64,000 nucleotides of DNA from Candidatus Kapaibacterium sp. (lineage in GTDB: Bacteria; Bacteroidota; Ignavibacteria; Kapaibacteriales; UBA4661), in contig RDXM01000083.1 in the NCBI GenBank assembly GCA_004292595.1, positions 1 to 64,000 of the forward strand, read 5' to 3'. A program made the translations under genes and the position numbers. Below the pieces are notes generated by a model. That model worked only from the letters and a program-made list of their open reading frames with translations. It ran no database searches and was not told where the DNA came from. This document shows, piece by piece, positions 27,146 through 37,139 of this stretch (the first letter of the stretch is position 1; each line of letters begins with the position of its first letter).

Positions 27146-29935
27146 ATGAAAACTCGCCCCAATCCTGACGACCTGCTCCAAAACATCCAAGCACAGGAAT
27201 CCCGCAAACAGCGCACACACGGCTCGCTCAAGCTCTTTTTTGGAATGTCGCCCGGCGTTGGAAAAACCTACGCCATGCTCCAAGAGGCGCATACGCGCTT
27301 AGCGGAAGGAGTGGAGGTGCTTGTGGGCTATGTCGAAACACACGGACGCGCCGAAACCGAAGCATTGGTGCAGGGTTTGGATGTGCTGTCGCGTAAGATT
27401 CTGCCGTATCGCGGAACGATTATGGAGGAATTCGACCTTGATGCTGCGCTTGTCCTGAAGCCCGCGTTAATCCTTGTGGATGAACTCGCTCATACCAATT
27501 CCCCCAGCGATAACGCGCCTCCGCGCCACGAAAAACGTTGGCAAGACGTGTTGGAGCTTTTGGAAGCAGGAATTGATGTCTATTCCACGCTGAACGTGCA
27601 GCACCTCGAAAGCCGCGCCGATACGGTGCGCAGCATCACGGGCATTACCATCCGAGAAACCGTGCCAGATTCCGTTTTGGAGCGAGCGGATGAAATCGAA
27701 CTCATTGACATTTCCCCCGAAGAACTGATTGACCGCTTGGAAGAAGGCAAAGTCTATTCGCCTGAGCGTTCCGAAGAGGCACGAAGGAATTTTTTTCGCA
27801 AAGGAAATCTGACGGCACTCCGCGAAATGGCTCTGCGCCTCACAGCAGAGCGCGTCGAAGGGCAACTGAACGAATATCGCCAAGCGCATTTTATCGCCGA
27901 ATCGTGGAAGTCGGGCGACCGCTTGCTTGTGGCGGTGAGCGGTAGTCCCTATTCCGAGCAGCTTGTGCGCTGGACGCGGCGCATGGCGTACACGATGAAA
28001 TCCTCGTGGATTGCGCTCAGTGTGGAAACGCTGAAGCCGCAAAGCCCAGAAAATACGGCACGGTTGGAGAAAAATCTCGCACTGGCGCGGGAACTTGGCG
28101 CAGACATTCACACGATTGCCGACGACGACGTAGTGCGCGGAATCCTGCGAGCCGCACGGCAGCACAATATCTCGCAAATCGTCATTGGAAAGCCTGCAAA
28201 ACAAGGAACGACGGCGATTGTGGACAAACTCATTGACGAAAGCGGCACGATTGATGTTCACGTCGTGCGGGCGGAAGATTTACCCGAACATCGTTTTAGC
28301 CGTGCAAAACGCCTTACGCGCTGGACACAGCTTCAATCCTTCCTCCGCGAGGTGTTATCCGAATCCTCGACGCGCTGGCAAAACTACGCGCTGGCAACGG
28401 GATTGGCTCTGGGGCTTGCGCTCGTGTGCTTGCCGCTTCTGCCTTTTATCACCTATCAATCTATCGGCTTAATCATGCTTTTTGGTGTCGCGCTCTCGGC
28501 GCTGTTCCTGTCGGGAAGTGCAATTATTCTCATGTCTGCGCTCAGTGCGGTATTGTGGAATTTCCTGTTTATTCCGCCGCGTTTTACCTTCATTATCGGC
28601 TCGGTGGAAGACCGACTCATGTTTTTGTTGTATTTTGTGATTGCCCTTGCGCTCGGCATTCTCACAAGCCGCATTCGCCTTCGTGAACGCGCCATCCGCC
28701 AGCGCGAAGAGCGCACCACTGCCCTCTACGACCTCGCCCGCGAACTCTCTGCTGCCCGCACGGTGGAGGACGTTGTTGCGTGCGGCGTAAAGCATATCGG
28801 CGCGTTGTTTGATGCGGATGTCGCGGTGATGTTATCGCACGAAAACGACGGAAAGCCGCATGAACACTTGTGCGACAAAGCACACGACGCAAGCACGTTT
28901 CAGCCTGATGCCAAAGAGCGCGGCACTGCCGAATGGGTATTTCGCAATAAACGCTCTGCAGGGCTTTTCACCTCAACGCTTCCTGCGGTGAGCGGGCATT
29001 ACACGCCGCTTCTTGCGCCGCGTGGTTGTGTTGGTGTGCTGGGAATTGTTGTTGTTCAGGGAGGGGCGATTCGTGCGGATTGGCGGCATTTGGTGGAGCA
29101 TCTGGCGCGGCAACTGGCTTCAGCACTGGAGCGTGAGTCTCTTGGCAAAGAGGCAGAGCAGAGCCGTGTGCAAGCCGAAATCACCGCGCAATCGGAACAA
29201 CTCACCGCAACGCTTCTCAATTCTATTTCGCACGAATTTCGCACGCCACTTGCTGTGGTGAGCGGTTCAGCCGAGGCATTGCTTTCGCAAACCGAAACGC
29301 TTTCACCTGCACAAGCCGACATCAATCAAAACTACGTCCGCGAAATCCACCATGCAAGCCGCCGTTTGAATACACTTGTTGAAAATTTGCTGGACATGAC
29401 GCGCCTTGAAGCAGGACATTTACGCCTTCGCAAGCAATGGTGCAATCTCGCGGAAACCTTCCAAACTGCGCTTACCCGCACTCGTGCAGAGCTTTCGCAG
29501 CATGTCGTCAAATTGGAAGCCGCTTCCGATGTGATGTTGTGCTACTGCGACACGGGGCTGATTGAGCAATCGCTGGTGAATATTTTGCTCAACGCTGCCC
29601 GCTACACACCCGCAGGAACGCAGATACAATGCGGCTTTCAGGAAACGAAGGACGGTTTTTGCCTCACCATCGCCGACAACGGCGCGGGCGTTTCGGCGGA
29701 AACGTTGCCACATTTGTTTGACAAATTTTACCGTGCCGATGGCGCAAAAGCTGGCGGCACGGGGCTTGGGCTTTCGATTGTGAAGGGTTTTGTAGAAGCG
29801 CATGGCGGGACGATAACGGCGGAAAACCGTCTGGCGGAAAACCGCGTGAATGGTGGCTTACAGTTCACGATTCTTCTTCCACGCGGCGCGGATGTACCGA
29901 ATGATGAGTTTTCTTCCGTGCCGGAGGCGATGTAG
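27146..29935 (+). CDS. kdpD: Osmosensitive potassium-channel sensor histidine kinase
   Basis: 929 residues from the ATG at 27146 (an in-frame TTG at 27110 is unlikely). Order: KdpD N-terminal domain with Walker A GMSPGVGKTY and DELAHTN (about 25-230), universal-stress-protein domain (about 240-365), four closely spaced membrane helices (DUF4118, about 410-505), GAF-like region (about 540-660), HisKA with the phosphorylated His in NSISHEFRTPLA, and the ATPase domain with NILLNAARYTP, DNGAG and GGTGLGLSI. Senses potassium or turgor and phosphorylates KdpE. It is split from kdpE by a GNAT gene. Confidence 0.97.
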   Translation: MKTRPNPDDLLQNIQAQESRKQRTHGSLKLFFGMSPGVGKTYAMLQEAHTRLAEGVEVLVGYVETHGRAETEALVQGLDVLSRKILPYRGTIMEEFDLDAALVLKPALILVDELAHTNSPSDNAPPRHEKRWQDVLELLEAGIDVYSTLNVQHLESRADTVRSITGITIRETVPDSVLERADEIELIDISPEELIDRLEEGKVYSPERSEEARRNFFRKGNLTALREMALRLTAERVEGQLNEYRQAHFIAESWKSGDRLLVAVSGSPYSEQLVRWTRRMAYTMKSSWIALSVETLKPQSPENTARLEKNLALARELGADIHTIADDDVVRGILRAARQHNISQIVIGKPAKQGTTAIVDKLIDESGTIDVHVVRAEDLPEHRFSRAKRLTRWTQLQSFLREVLSESSTRWQNYALATGLALGLALVCLPLLPFITYQSIGLIMLFGVALSALFLSGSAIILMSALSAVLWNFLFIPPRFTFIIGSVEDRLMFLLYFVIALALGILTSRIRLRERAIRQREERTTALYDLARELSAARTVEDVVACGVKHIGALFDADVAVMLSHENDGKPHEHLCDKAHDASTFQPDAKERGTAEWVFRNKRSAGLFTSTLPAVSGHYTPLLAPRGCVGVLGIVVVQGGAIRADWRHLVEHLARQLASALERESLGKEAEQSRVQAEITAQSEQLTATLLNSISHEFRTPLAVVSGSAEALLSQTETLSPAQADINQNYVREIHHASRRLNTLVENLLDMTRLEAGHLRLRKQWCNLAETFQTALTRTRAELSQHVVKLEAASDVMLCYCDTGLIEQSLVNILLNAARYTPAGTQIQCGFQETKDGFCLTIADNGAGVSAETLPHLFDKFYRADGAKAGGTGLGLSIVKGFVEAHGGTITAENRLAENRVNGGLQFTILLPRGADVPNDEFSSVPEAM

Positions 29936-30090
29936 GTTCACCCTGCCGCCGATGGCAAAAACTGTGTTCCCGCGCCCTTATGCGAGCTGGTGAAAGATTT
30001 ATGTATATTTGCGAGCAAATGTACAAGCGCATTCCTTTTTTCAAAGCCTTTTTCATCGCATTCACAAATATTTTGACCAAAATTTTCACT

Positions 30091-30588
30091 ATGGAAAAAA
30101 TTCTTCTCCGCAACGCCGAAGCAGCAGATTTTGCGAGCATTGTTGCCCTCAACGCCAGCGAAGTTCAGCATACCAGCCCGATGGACGAAGTTTGCACACA
30201 GGAGCTTCACGCACTTTCGGCGTATCACCGCGTTGCGACTGTGGATGGCGCAGTTGCTGCCTTTCTGCTCGCAATGCAAGACCACGCCTCGTACCGCAAC
30301 GACAACTACGAATGGTTTGCTGCACGCTATGAGCGATTTCTCTATGTGGACCGCATTGTCGTGGGTAATGCCTTTCAGGGACGCAAACTCGGTTCGTTGC
30401 TGTACGATGACCTTTTTGCGTTTGCCCGAAACGCAGGCATTCCCATGATTACGTGCGAGTTCAACATTGTTCCGCCGAATGAGCCATCGCGCATTTTTCA
30501 CGATAAATTTGGCTTTGAAGAAGTCGGTACGCAGTGGCTTGGCGGAGGCGCGAAGCAAGTATCTCTGCGGGCGGCAAGAATTCAATAA
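30091..30588 (+). CDS. GNAT family N-acetyltransferase
   Basis: 165 residues from ATG 30091 (the frame is open further up to 29980 but the domain starts here: KILLRNAEAADFASIVALN). Acetyl-CoA site: the strand LYVDRIVVGNAFQGRKLGS has the Q/RxxGxG/A-like loop, followed by RIFHDKFGFEEVGTQ near the end. Substrate unknown. Twelve bases before kdpE and after kdpD, so it is probably co-transcribed with the two-component system. Confidence 0.88.
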   Translation: MEKILLRNAEAADFASIVALNASEVQHTSPMDEVCTQELHALSAYHRVATVDGAVAAFLLAMQDHASYRNDNYEWFAARYERFLYVDRIVVGNAFQGRKLGSLLYDDLFAFARNAGIPMITCEFNIVPPNEPSRIFHDKFGFEEVGTQWLGGGAKQVSLRAARIQ

Positions 30589-30600
30589 CAAGAAAACTAC

Positions 30601-31278
30601 ATGAACATCCTTATCATTGACGACGAAGAGCAGATGCGGCGTTTGCTGACAATTACACTAGAAGCAAGCAGTTATGCGGTGTTTGAAGCAGGCACAGGCA
30701 AGGACGGCATCACCCAAGCCGCCATGCAGCGTCCCGACGCAATCGTACTGGATATGAGTTTGCCCGATATGCCAGGCGTAGAGGTGCTGCGCTCTGTGCG
30801 CTCGTGGAGCAGCGTTCCCGTGATTGTGCTGTCGGTGCGCGGAAGCGAGGCGGACAAAGTGATGCTGCTGGATGCAGGCGCGGATGATTATGTTACCAAG
30901 CCCTTTTCACCGCAGGAATTGCTCGCACGTTTGCGGGTTGCCCTGCGCCATGCTGCCACGAAGGGCGTAGAATCGCCGCTTGTCTGCTTGGGAACGCTGG
31001 AAATTGACCTTGCTGCACATATGGTGAAAAAGCACGGCGCAGTCGTGAAACTTACCGCAACGGAATACAAAATTTTGAGTTTTCTCGTTCGCCATGAAGG
31101 GCGCGTACTGACGTATTCGCAGATTTTACGCGAGGTTTGGGGAAATCAATATGCGGATTCGACGCATTATGTTCATGTTCACGTGGCGGCACTGCGCCGA
31201 AAAATCGAAGATAATCCCGCCGAACCCGCACTCATACTAACAGAATCAGGTGTTGGCTATCGTTTGCAAGGGCGGTGA
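30601..31278 (+). CDS. kdpE: KdpE response regulator
   Basis: 225 residues, OmpR/PhoB type. Receiver domain with acidic pair DD at 7-8, phospho-acceptor Asp51 (IVLDMSLPD) and the Lys of DDYVTKPFS. The winged-helix DNA-binding domain ends in HVHVAALRRKIEDNP and GVGYRLQ. Expected to activate the kdp genes when phosphorylated by KdpD. Last gene of the kdp locus. Confidence 0.96.
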   Translation: MNILIIDDEEQMRRLLTITLEASSYAVFEAGTGKDGITQAAMQRPDAIVLDMSLPDMPGVEVLRSVRSWSSVPVIVLSVRGSEADKVMLLDAGADDYVTKPFSPQELLARLRVALRHAATKGVESPLVCLGTLEIDLAAHMVKKHGAVVKLTATEYKILSFLVRHEGRVLTYSQILREVWGNQYADSTHYVHVHVAALRRKIEDNPAEPALILTESGVGYRLQGR

Positions 31279-31443
31279 TGCAGAGATAAACGAAAGTGAT
31301 GTTATCAAGATTTGATGCTGGTGTAATGGCGTATTTCCTTGAGAAATGCTAGTTTTGTATTCTACAAATTGTTTCGCCGTTATGCTGCTATCAGAGATGC
31401 TGTTGTAGTGTCGCAGATTTCTTGATTTACCAATACTTACGCT

Positions 31444-33384
31444 ATGTTTGCACACCGATTTTTTCACACTGAATCCTTGAAGCATTCACCGTCTCGCACT
31501 ACGGGAGCAAAAAATCTTCCCTTACGCACGAAAATTCTTGCCTTTGCACTTTTTTTGGTTGCATTTACCGTCCTTGTCGCTCTGTGTGCGTTTCTACAAC
31601 GCCATTCATTATCGGCTTCTGTTCATGCGGCAGAATTACAGGCAGAACTTCTCAAAGCTCACCATAGCAAAAGCAAATACATTTATCGGCGCAGCACCGA
31701 CGATGCCGACGATGCGGAAGAATATCTGCTGCGGAGTGTATCGCTGTTGGTGTACTTTGAGCGCGAGGAAGCAACACAGCACGTGCGGAGTAAAATGCAG
31801 CAGTACCTCACGGAATTTCGGCATCTGCAAGAAAATATGCGGCAGCGAGGGGTCAATGAAAATAGTGGCGCAGAGGGAGAATTTCGCCGTTCTATTCATG
31901 CCGCGCAAGAGCTTATCCGCGAATTAGGACAAAGCGAAATTGAAATTACGATACTGCAAACGCGCCGCCGCGAAAAAGACTATTTTATGCGAGGCGACGA
32001 ATCGTACATAGGCGAAGTTCGTCAGCTTGTTCTTCGCGCACAGCAGCAAATCGCTCAGTCGCCACGTATCATCGCTTCCGACAAGCAACGCCTCACAAAG
32101 TTTCTCGCATCTTACATCCAAACCTTTGAACAAACAGCGACACTTCTAGGCGATATTCAAAAAAGCGATGCGCGACTCAACATTATCATGGAGCATATTC
32201 AGCCGTCCTTAGCACGCATTGTGGCAGCAAAGCAAGCGCAAGCAGAGACAGTCGGATATATCGTTTGGGCTGTTATGCTGATTTCTCTTCTGAGCAGCAC
32301 CCTACTTGCCTTCTGGATTGCGCACCATTTTTCCAAACCAATCATGAAGCTCGAGCAGGCCGCCCAACATTTCGCGGAAGGCAATCACGATATTACTGTA
32401 AAAATACGCAGCCGCGATGAAGTCGGGCGTTTAGCAGAAGCCTTCAATATGATGATTGCCAATGTACGCAAGCGCACGCAGGAGCTGCAAGATAGTAATG
32501 ATGAGCTGTTGCAGGCAAACACCGTCATTCAGCAGCAAAAGGAAATGCTGGAAGAACAAACTGTTCTTGTCAGCCGCACCAACTTGGAGCTGTCCAATGC
32601 GAATATGGAATTACGGATGATGAACAACGAATTGGAGCAAGCAAACAACGAAAAAAATGAGTTTTTGGGTATTGCCGCTCATGATTTGAAGAATCCCTTG
32701 GCGGGAATGCGGGGATTGGTGGCAATGCTAGAGCATTCGCATGACCGCCTCACCATGAAAGATGTCGAAGAAACCGCACAAATACTGAGCCGAGCGATAG
32801 AAAAGATGTTTACGATTATCAAAAATCTCTTGGATATTAACGCTATCGAAACAGGAAATATGCGGCTTCAGAGCGAAGTATTTGATGTGGCGACCGTTGT
32901 GGCAGATGTTGTTGCTGATTATCGAAATCGCGCCGACGAAAAAGGAATCACTCTCTATTTTGATGCTCCTTTTTATGCAATGCACGCCATTGGCGATAGC
33001 ACGGCAACGATGCAAGTTATTGATAACATTGTCTCAAATGCTGTAAAATACTCCCCCTCAGGACGTAATATCTGGGTGCGGGTTCTGAAAAGCAGTCATG
33101 GCATTCGTGTTGAAGTTCAAGACGAAGGACCTGGCTTGTCGGAAGACGATAAAAAACGACTTTTTGGCAAATTTGTCCGCCTTTCTGCCCAACCAACGGG
33201 AAACGAGCATTCTACTGGACTTGGGCTTTCTATCGTCAAGCGTATGATAGAAGGAATGAATGGAAGGGTGTGGTGCGAATCGGAGCTTGGAAAAGGAGCG
33301 ACATTCCTTGTTATGCTTCCCTGCCCTCCAGCGACGCTGACAAGGGAGCAAAAAAATGATATAATCGTCATGCAACCTGCCTAA
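31444..33384 (+). CDS. HAMP-containing sensor histidine kinase
   Basis: 646 residues. Two membrane helices (about 30-50 and 275-297) bracket a ~220-residue helical periplasmic domain of the four-helix-bundle kind seen in some chemoreceptor-like sensors. Then HAMP (about 297-350), a long Gln/Glu/Asn-rich coiled coil (350-405), HisKA with the His in IAAHDLKNPLAGM, and the ATPase domain (NIVSNAVKYSPSG, DEGPGLS, TGLGLSIVKRM). No response regulator follows; kdpE is 165 bases upstream but belongs with kdpD. Ligand unknown. Confidence 0.92.
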   Translation: MFAHRFFHTESLKHSPSRTTGAKNLPLRTKILAFALFLVAFTVLVALCAFLQRHSLSASVHAAELQAELLKAHHSKSKYIYRRSTDDADDAEEYLLRSVSLLVYFEREEATQHVRSKMQQYLTEFRHLQENMRQRGVNENSGAEGEFRRSIHAAQELIRELGQSEIEITILQTRRREKDYFMRGDESYIGEVRQLVLRAQQQIAQSPRIIASDKQRLTKFLASYIQTFEQTATLLGDIQKSDARLNIIMEHIQPSLARIVAAKQAQAETVGYIVWAVMLISLLSSTLLAFWIAHHFSKPIMKLEQAAQHFAEGNHDITVKIRSRDEVGRLAEAFNMMIANVRKRTQELQDSNDELLQANTVIQQQKEMLEEQTVLVSRTNLELSNANMELRMMNNELEQANNEKNEFLGIAAHDLKNPLAGMRGLVAMLEHSHDRLTMKDVEETAQILSRAIEKMFTIIKNLLDINAIETGNMRLQSEVFDVATVVADVVADYRNRADEKGITLYFDAPFYAMHAIGDSTATMQVIDNIVSNAVKYSPSGRNIWVRVLKSSHGIRVEVQDEGPGLSEDDKKRLFGKFVRLSAQPTGNEHSTGLGLSIVKRMIEGMNGRVWCESELGKGATFLVMLPCPPATLTREQKNDIIVMQPA

Positions 33385-33408
33385 TGCAACCTGCCTAACA
33401 TATCGCTG

Positions 33409-33690
33409 CTACACTTTTGCTCTTACAAATACAAACCAGATACCGACAAGATGGAGAGCTGTTGCAACAAGTAAAACGACCGTAAAAATAGGCTTTTGTG
33501 TCTTGTGTCGGAACGCCAAACGCCCAAGCCACGCACCCACAAAACCACCCACAAGGGCGCATAAATGCAGGGTTCGTTCAGGAACACGTTGATGACCGTG
33601 CCTTGCTTGAAACTTATCCATACCATACAAGGCAAACGTAATAAAACTTGTCGTAGTAAGCCAAAGAATGTAGTAATCTGTTAAGCTCAT
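33409..33690 (-). CDS. DUF1294 family membrane protein
   Basis: 93 residues from the ATG at 33690 (the frame is open further upstream but the family starts here). Three hydrophobic helices and the family landmarks FALYGMDKFQA, RVPERTLHLCALVGGFVGAW and FRHKTQKPIF. Function of the family is not established. It stands alone and faces the histidine kinase gene. Confidence 0.88.
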   Translation of the reverse strand: MSLTDYYILWLTTTSFITFALYGMDKFQARHGHQRVPERTLHLCALVGGFVGAWLGRLAFRHKTQKPIFTVVLLVATALHLVGIWFVFVRAKV

Positions 33691-34014
33691 AAGAAAATTT
33701 CTGTAAAAAGTGAAATAAAAAGTGAAAAATAGTGTGGAACACATCTCAAGTATTGTTTCGGAGCAAATTTGAAGAAATTATGACGAATGGCAAAACTTCT
33801 TGCACATTTTTTCTCCCCAGACAAGATGAATGCGAGCGTGTAGCTTTGCCAAAGTCCTGATAGATTTCTTTGCAGAGAAAAGATATTTTTTCGTAATTTC
33901 ACTATTTCATACGGTATTTCGATTTCGTTCAATATTTCTTTTTCTGCTTGGAGTTCCTATAGCGCGTCATTGCTTCTTTTCATTCTGTTTGTCTCAATTT
34001 TTGGAGAAGCTCGT

Positions 34015-35769
34015 TTGACACGTTTTTCTTTTCCCAAGCCTCATCATGCCTTGCTGTGTGGCTTTTCTCTGCTCTGCGTTCCCTTGCTTCTTTTTGCGCA
34101 GCAATCTTCCCAATCCAATGTTCTTCTTCCCGATATTGCTCTAAAAGCCATGATTCGAGATGTCATCTTCTCGAATACCAAACCAAGCACAAAAAATACG
34201 GCACTCTTTGAGCGTATTTTTCTGCCTTCGCATCGCTCGCCCGCATCCGAACTTCTTGTACCAGAATTTCTTTTTGCCGAAGGCGAAGAAGTGTCACCAT
34301 CGTATATTGTCCAAACCTCGCAAAACCTTCTGTTGTCGAAGATGTTTCGCTCGGTACGATTTTCGTTTGATACCACTATTGCCAAGCGTTTGGACGTGCA
34401 TATTGCCCTCGAAGAACGCCCCAGCATCGCACCATTTCTGCTCGCCGAGACAGGCGGCGGCATTGGAACGGCAGGTGCGGGTGTGGAGATTACGCAGCTT
34501 GGCGGCACGGCGACATCCCTCAGAGCAGCAGCGGAATATCGGACTCTGAATGGCATTGGCTGGCAAGGCACTCTCGACCTCGAAACGCGACGGCTTTGGG
34601 AATGGTTGCACTTACGTGGGCATTTGTTGGTGCATCAATTTCGGAATGAACAGGCAGTGCAGATAGAAGTTCCGTATAGTGTGGAATCGCCCTATTTCGA
34701 GACACACATTGAGTATTCACGCGCTCAGGGGCGAGAGTTTTGGTACAATTCCTCACTCGTGCGCACACCTCCCGATGCCGCGCTGTTGTTGCCCATGACG
34801 TTTGAATTGAAGAGCTTTGAAAGCCACCGAGCATCTGTTTTTCTGGCAATACGTGGTTGGACGTGGGATAATGAATTTTACCTCATGGGGCGCGTGGCTC
34901 TTGATGCAAGCACACGTGCGGCGCAGGAACAACGGCGCATTACCGATAATGCTGTGCAGGTGCATGGCGGCTTGGCTCTTGAACGGCGAAATTTCGACGT
35001 TCCCACAACAGTGACCGATTGGACGCGCTTCGGAATGCCAGAACTCGGTTGGTATTTTCATGGGTGGACAGGAATCATCTCGACGGTATTGGATAATCAA
35101 GTCCGCAACCCTGCATATTTTCTTCTTCGTAGCGGAGTGCAGCGATTTTTAGGAGCAAACGTGTACGCATCTGTTCAGGGAGAAATGGGCGGATTTTTTC
35201 TGGGTCGTCCGACTGTGTTTCCGATTTCGTACGCGAATTATTGGATTAATGGTGCTGGTGCAGCACATCTGCGAATGTCGGTACACTACGCCTTCTCGCC
35301 AGAGATTACGCTTGCAACGCGCTTTATTGCTGAAGTTGCAGATGCTCAGTTGCGCCCACGCAATGGCGCAGGAACAGGAATGTGGGTGCGCGGGTATGGC
35401 ATCAATACGTTCATTGGTGGTGCAAGAATACTAGGGCAGATGGAATTGCGTGGTATTCCGATTGCCGAAGTGGGCGTATTTAAGGCACGCGGAGCAGTAT
35501 TTTTGGAAGTTGGCAGAGCTGAATATTTGAATGCGAGCAGAAATGCGTTTGAATCAACGGGGAACCTGGTTTCTTGCGGAGCGGGACTGCGTTTGCAATA
35601 TCCGTCGTTTGCTGGTGGCGAAGGAACGTTGCGTGTAGATGTGGCATATTTACCCAATATAGAACGCTTCGGACAGATTATCATTGCTACGCAAGAAGCA
35701 TTTTCGTTGTTTGATAATATTCCTGCAAAACAAGAACGTATCGTGAATGAGCAGCGTTGGATTGAGTGA
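34015..35769 (+). CDS. Omp85/BamA-like outer-membrane protein
   Basis: About 584 residues from TTG 34015, which has GGAG eight bases upstream and directly gives a signal peptide (FSFPKPHHALLCGFSLLC ... LLFAQQ). An in-frame TTG at 33970 is an alternative. After a periplasmic region with one or two POTRA-like segments (FRSVRFSFDTTIAKRLDVHI) the rest is a beta-barrel with alternating residues, rich in G/T/N/W turns, resembling the bacterial surface antigen domain. No patatin or two-partner passenger is seen. May insert or export an outer-membrane component; assignment is moderate. Followed by a terminator. Confidence 0.7.
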   Translation: MTRFSFPKPHHALLCGFSLLCVPLLLFAQQSSQSNVLLPDIALKAMIRDVIFSNTKPSTKNTALFERIFLPSHRSPASELLVPEFLFAEGEEVSPSYIVQTSQNLLLSKMFRSVRFSFDTTIAKRLDVHIALEERPSIAPFLLAETGGGIGTAGAGVEITQLGGTATSLRAAAEYRTLNGIGWQGTLDLETRRLWEWLHLRGHLLVHQFRNEQAVQIEVPYSVESPYFETHIEYSRAQGREFWYNSSLVRTPPDAALLLPMTFELKSFESHRASVFLAIRGWTWDNEFYLMGRVALDASTRAAQEQRRITDNAVQVHGGLALERRNFDVPTTVTDWTRFGMPELGWYFHGWTGIISTVLDNQVRNPAYFLLRSGVQRFLGANVYASVQGEMGGFFLGRPTVFPISYANYWINGAGAAHLRMSVHYAFSPEITLATRFIAEVADAQLRPRNGAGTGMWVRGYGINTFIGGARILGQMELRGIPIAEVGVFKARGAVFLEVGRAEYLNASRNAFESTGNLVSCGAGLRLQYPSFAGGEGTLRVDVAYLPNIERFGQIIIATQEAFSLFDNIPAKQERIVNEQRWIE

Positions 35770-35808
35770 GGATTGCAGAAGTATTGCAGAGACTCGAATT
35801 GCAAAAAG

Positions 35809-35857
35809 AAAAGCCGCAGAAACAAGTGTTTAATAAACAAGTGTTTGTGCGGCTTTT
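35809..35857. terminator. Bidirectional terminator
   Basis: AAAAGCCGCA with AAACA pairs with TGTTT and TGCGGCTTTT to make a stem of about 15 bp. It lies between the convergent Omp85-like and coiled-coil genes. Confidence 0.88.
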
Positions 35858-35888
35858 GAGGTTTGGCTTTCTCTTAACTTTTTCTATG

Positions 35889-36293
35889 CTACATGATTGC
35901 TTCCAACGAGGAAATACGTCGCTCGTGGTTTTCCATCCAGTAGCCTACCGATTGTTGTGCTTCTGCAATGCTTACTACTTGAACCTTCAAAACATCCAGT
36001 TTTTCAATGATAGCCTCTTGGCGGGCTTCACTGGCAATGCCTTGAACTTCCAACTTACTAACGCGCTTGTCCAATGAAGAAATATCATGCTTGATGTCGC
36101 GGATGTCGTGTTTTATTTCACGAGTATCTTGCTCGACCTTATCCAAACGCTGCTCAACCTTATCCAAACGCTGCTCGACTCTATCAAAACGTTCATCAAC
36201 CTTGCTTTCTAAATTATCAAATTTAACCGAAAGAGAGTCGAGTTTCTCATTCAGATTCACAAGGTAGTCTAGTATTTTATCTTCGTTGTTCAT
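35889..36293 (-). CDS. Small coiled-coil protein
   Basis: 134 residues from ATG 36293. Almost wholly heptad-patterned, with tandem DKVEQRL units (VEQRLDKVEQRLDKVEQD) encoded by an 18-21 base DNA repeat near 36130-36180. No membrane segment or signal peptide. Such proteins are often found alone in this group of bacteria; function unknown. The similar but membrane-anchored protein at 59468-59809 may be a relative (shared EIK/DIRDI patterns). Confidence 0.75.
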   Translation of the reverse strand: MNNEDKILDYLVNLNEKLDSLSVKFDNLESKVDERFDRVEQRLDKVEQRLDKVEQDTREIKHDIRDIKHDISSLDKRVSKLEVQGIASEARQEAIIEKLDVLKVQVVSIAEAQQSVGYWMENHERRISSLEAIM

Positions 36294-36349
36294 AGCATAG
36301 AAATTTATGAAGGTAGAAAAGAGATATTTGTCCAAAGCCGTGCAAATAC

Positions 36350-36871
36350 TTACTTTACTTGGCTTGCAATGCGGAACAATTGCGGATCCACCTCAATTCC
36401 TGCCGCACCAATGCTGGTTGTATTTGCAAGGAGAGAAGGCTTGCCGCCCGCGTTGATAATTGCCATCATTGCTGCACCGTCAGTGATGAAATCTTTGCTA
36501 CACGTGATGATGAATTTTTTGCTGATTTTTTTCGCAACTGCTGGCGACACACCCGGAACAAGATACACGACATTTCCTGAGACTTTGGCAATATTTCCAT
36601 CATCAACGGCATCTGCCTCTAAGCCAACATTTTTGAATTGCGTAAGCAAATCATCTTTCGATTTCGCGCCTGCTGCTGAGTGAACAATCGTGATTTTTGG
36701 CGGACCGATTTTTACATATGCAAATACCTTCTTAAAAATGGCTGCCTGAAGATTTGCTGGAACTTCTAAATCCTGCGCCGATGCCGTATTCGCAAACAAT
36801 GCACAAATGGCAAAGGCGAGAAATGACGAAACTGTGAAGCGTTGTACAAGAGAAGTGCATGAAGAAATCAT
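36350..36871 (-). CDS. Periplasmic DUF4154/YfiR-like protein
   Basis: 173 residues with a signal peptide (1-32, ending NTASA). The body has the layout of YfiR-type proteins: IFKKVFAYVKIG near the start, alternating strands and helices, KKFIITCSKDFITDGAAMM and a C-terminal AAGIEVDPQLFRIASQVK, close to the family ending. YfiR binds and restrains a diguanylate cyclase; no such cyclase is next door. GGAG precedes the ATG at 36871. The family call is by eye and not certain. Confidence 0.65.
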   Translation of the reverse strand: MISSCTSLVQRFTVSSFLAFAICALFANTASAQDLEVPANLQAAIFKKVFAYVKIGPPKITIVHSAAGAKSKDDLLTQFKNVGLEADAVDDGNIAKVSGNVVYLVPGVSPAVAKKISKKFIITCSKDFITDGAAMMAIINAGGKPSLLANTTSIGAAGIEVDPQLFRIASQVK

Positions 36872-37139
36872 AGAATGACTCCAAATAATGAGAAAATAAA
36901 AAATAGGAAAATAAAAAAGTTGAATTGTTTGCTAATGTTTTGACAACATTGGTATTACATGAAATATACTGTTTGCACAAAGGTTGGGATATTGCGTGGA
37001 ACAACCAAATTTACGATAAAACCATTATCAGCAAAAGGAAAAATCGCATACTGAACTGTACCTGATTGGGGTACGTTCTCCCTCTTTGAGACGAGAAGAT
37101 ATGCAAAAGGTTTAAGTGTAATGCGTTAGCAATGCTTCT

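Noticed and set aside
27467-28261. 264-residue open frame opposite kdpD
   Set aside because: Shadow of kdpD, whose domains are unmistakable in the forward frame.
36089-36267. Ser/Arg-rich plus-strand frame over the coiled-coil gene
   Set aside because: Complement of the heptad repeats.
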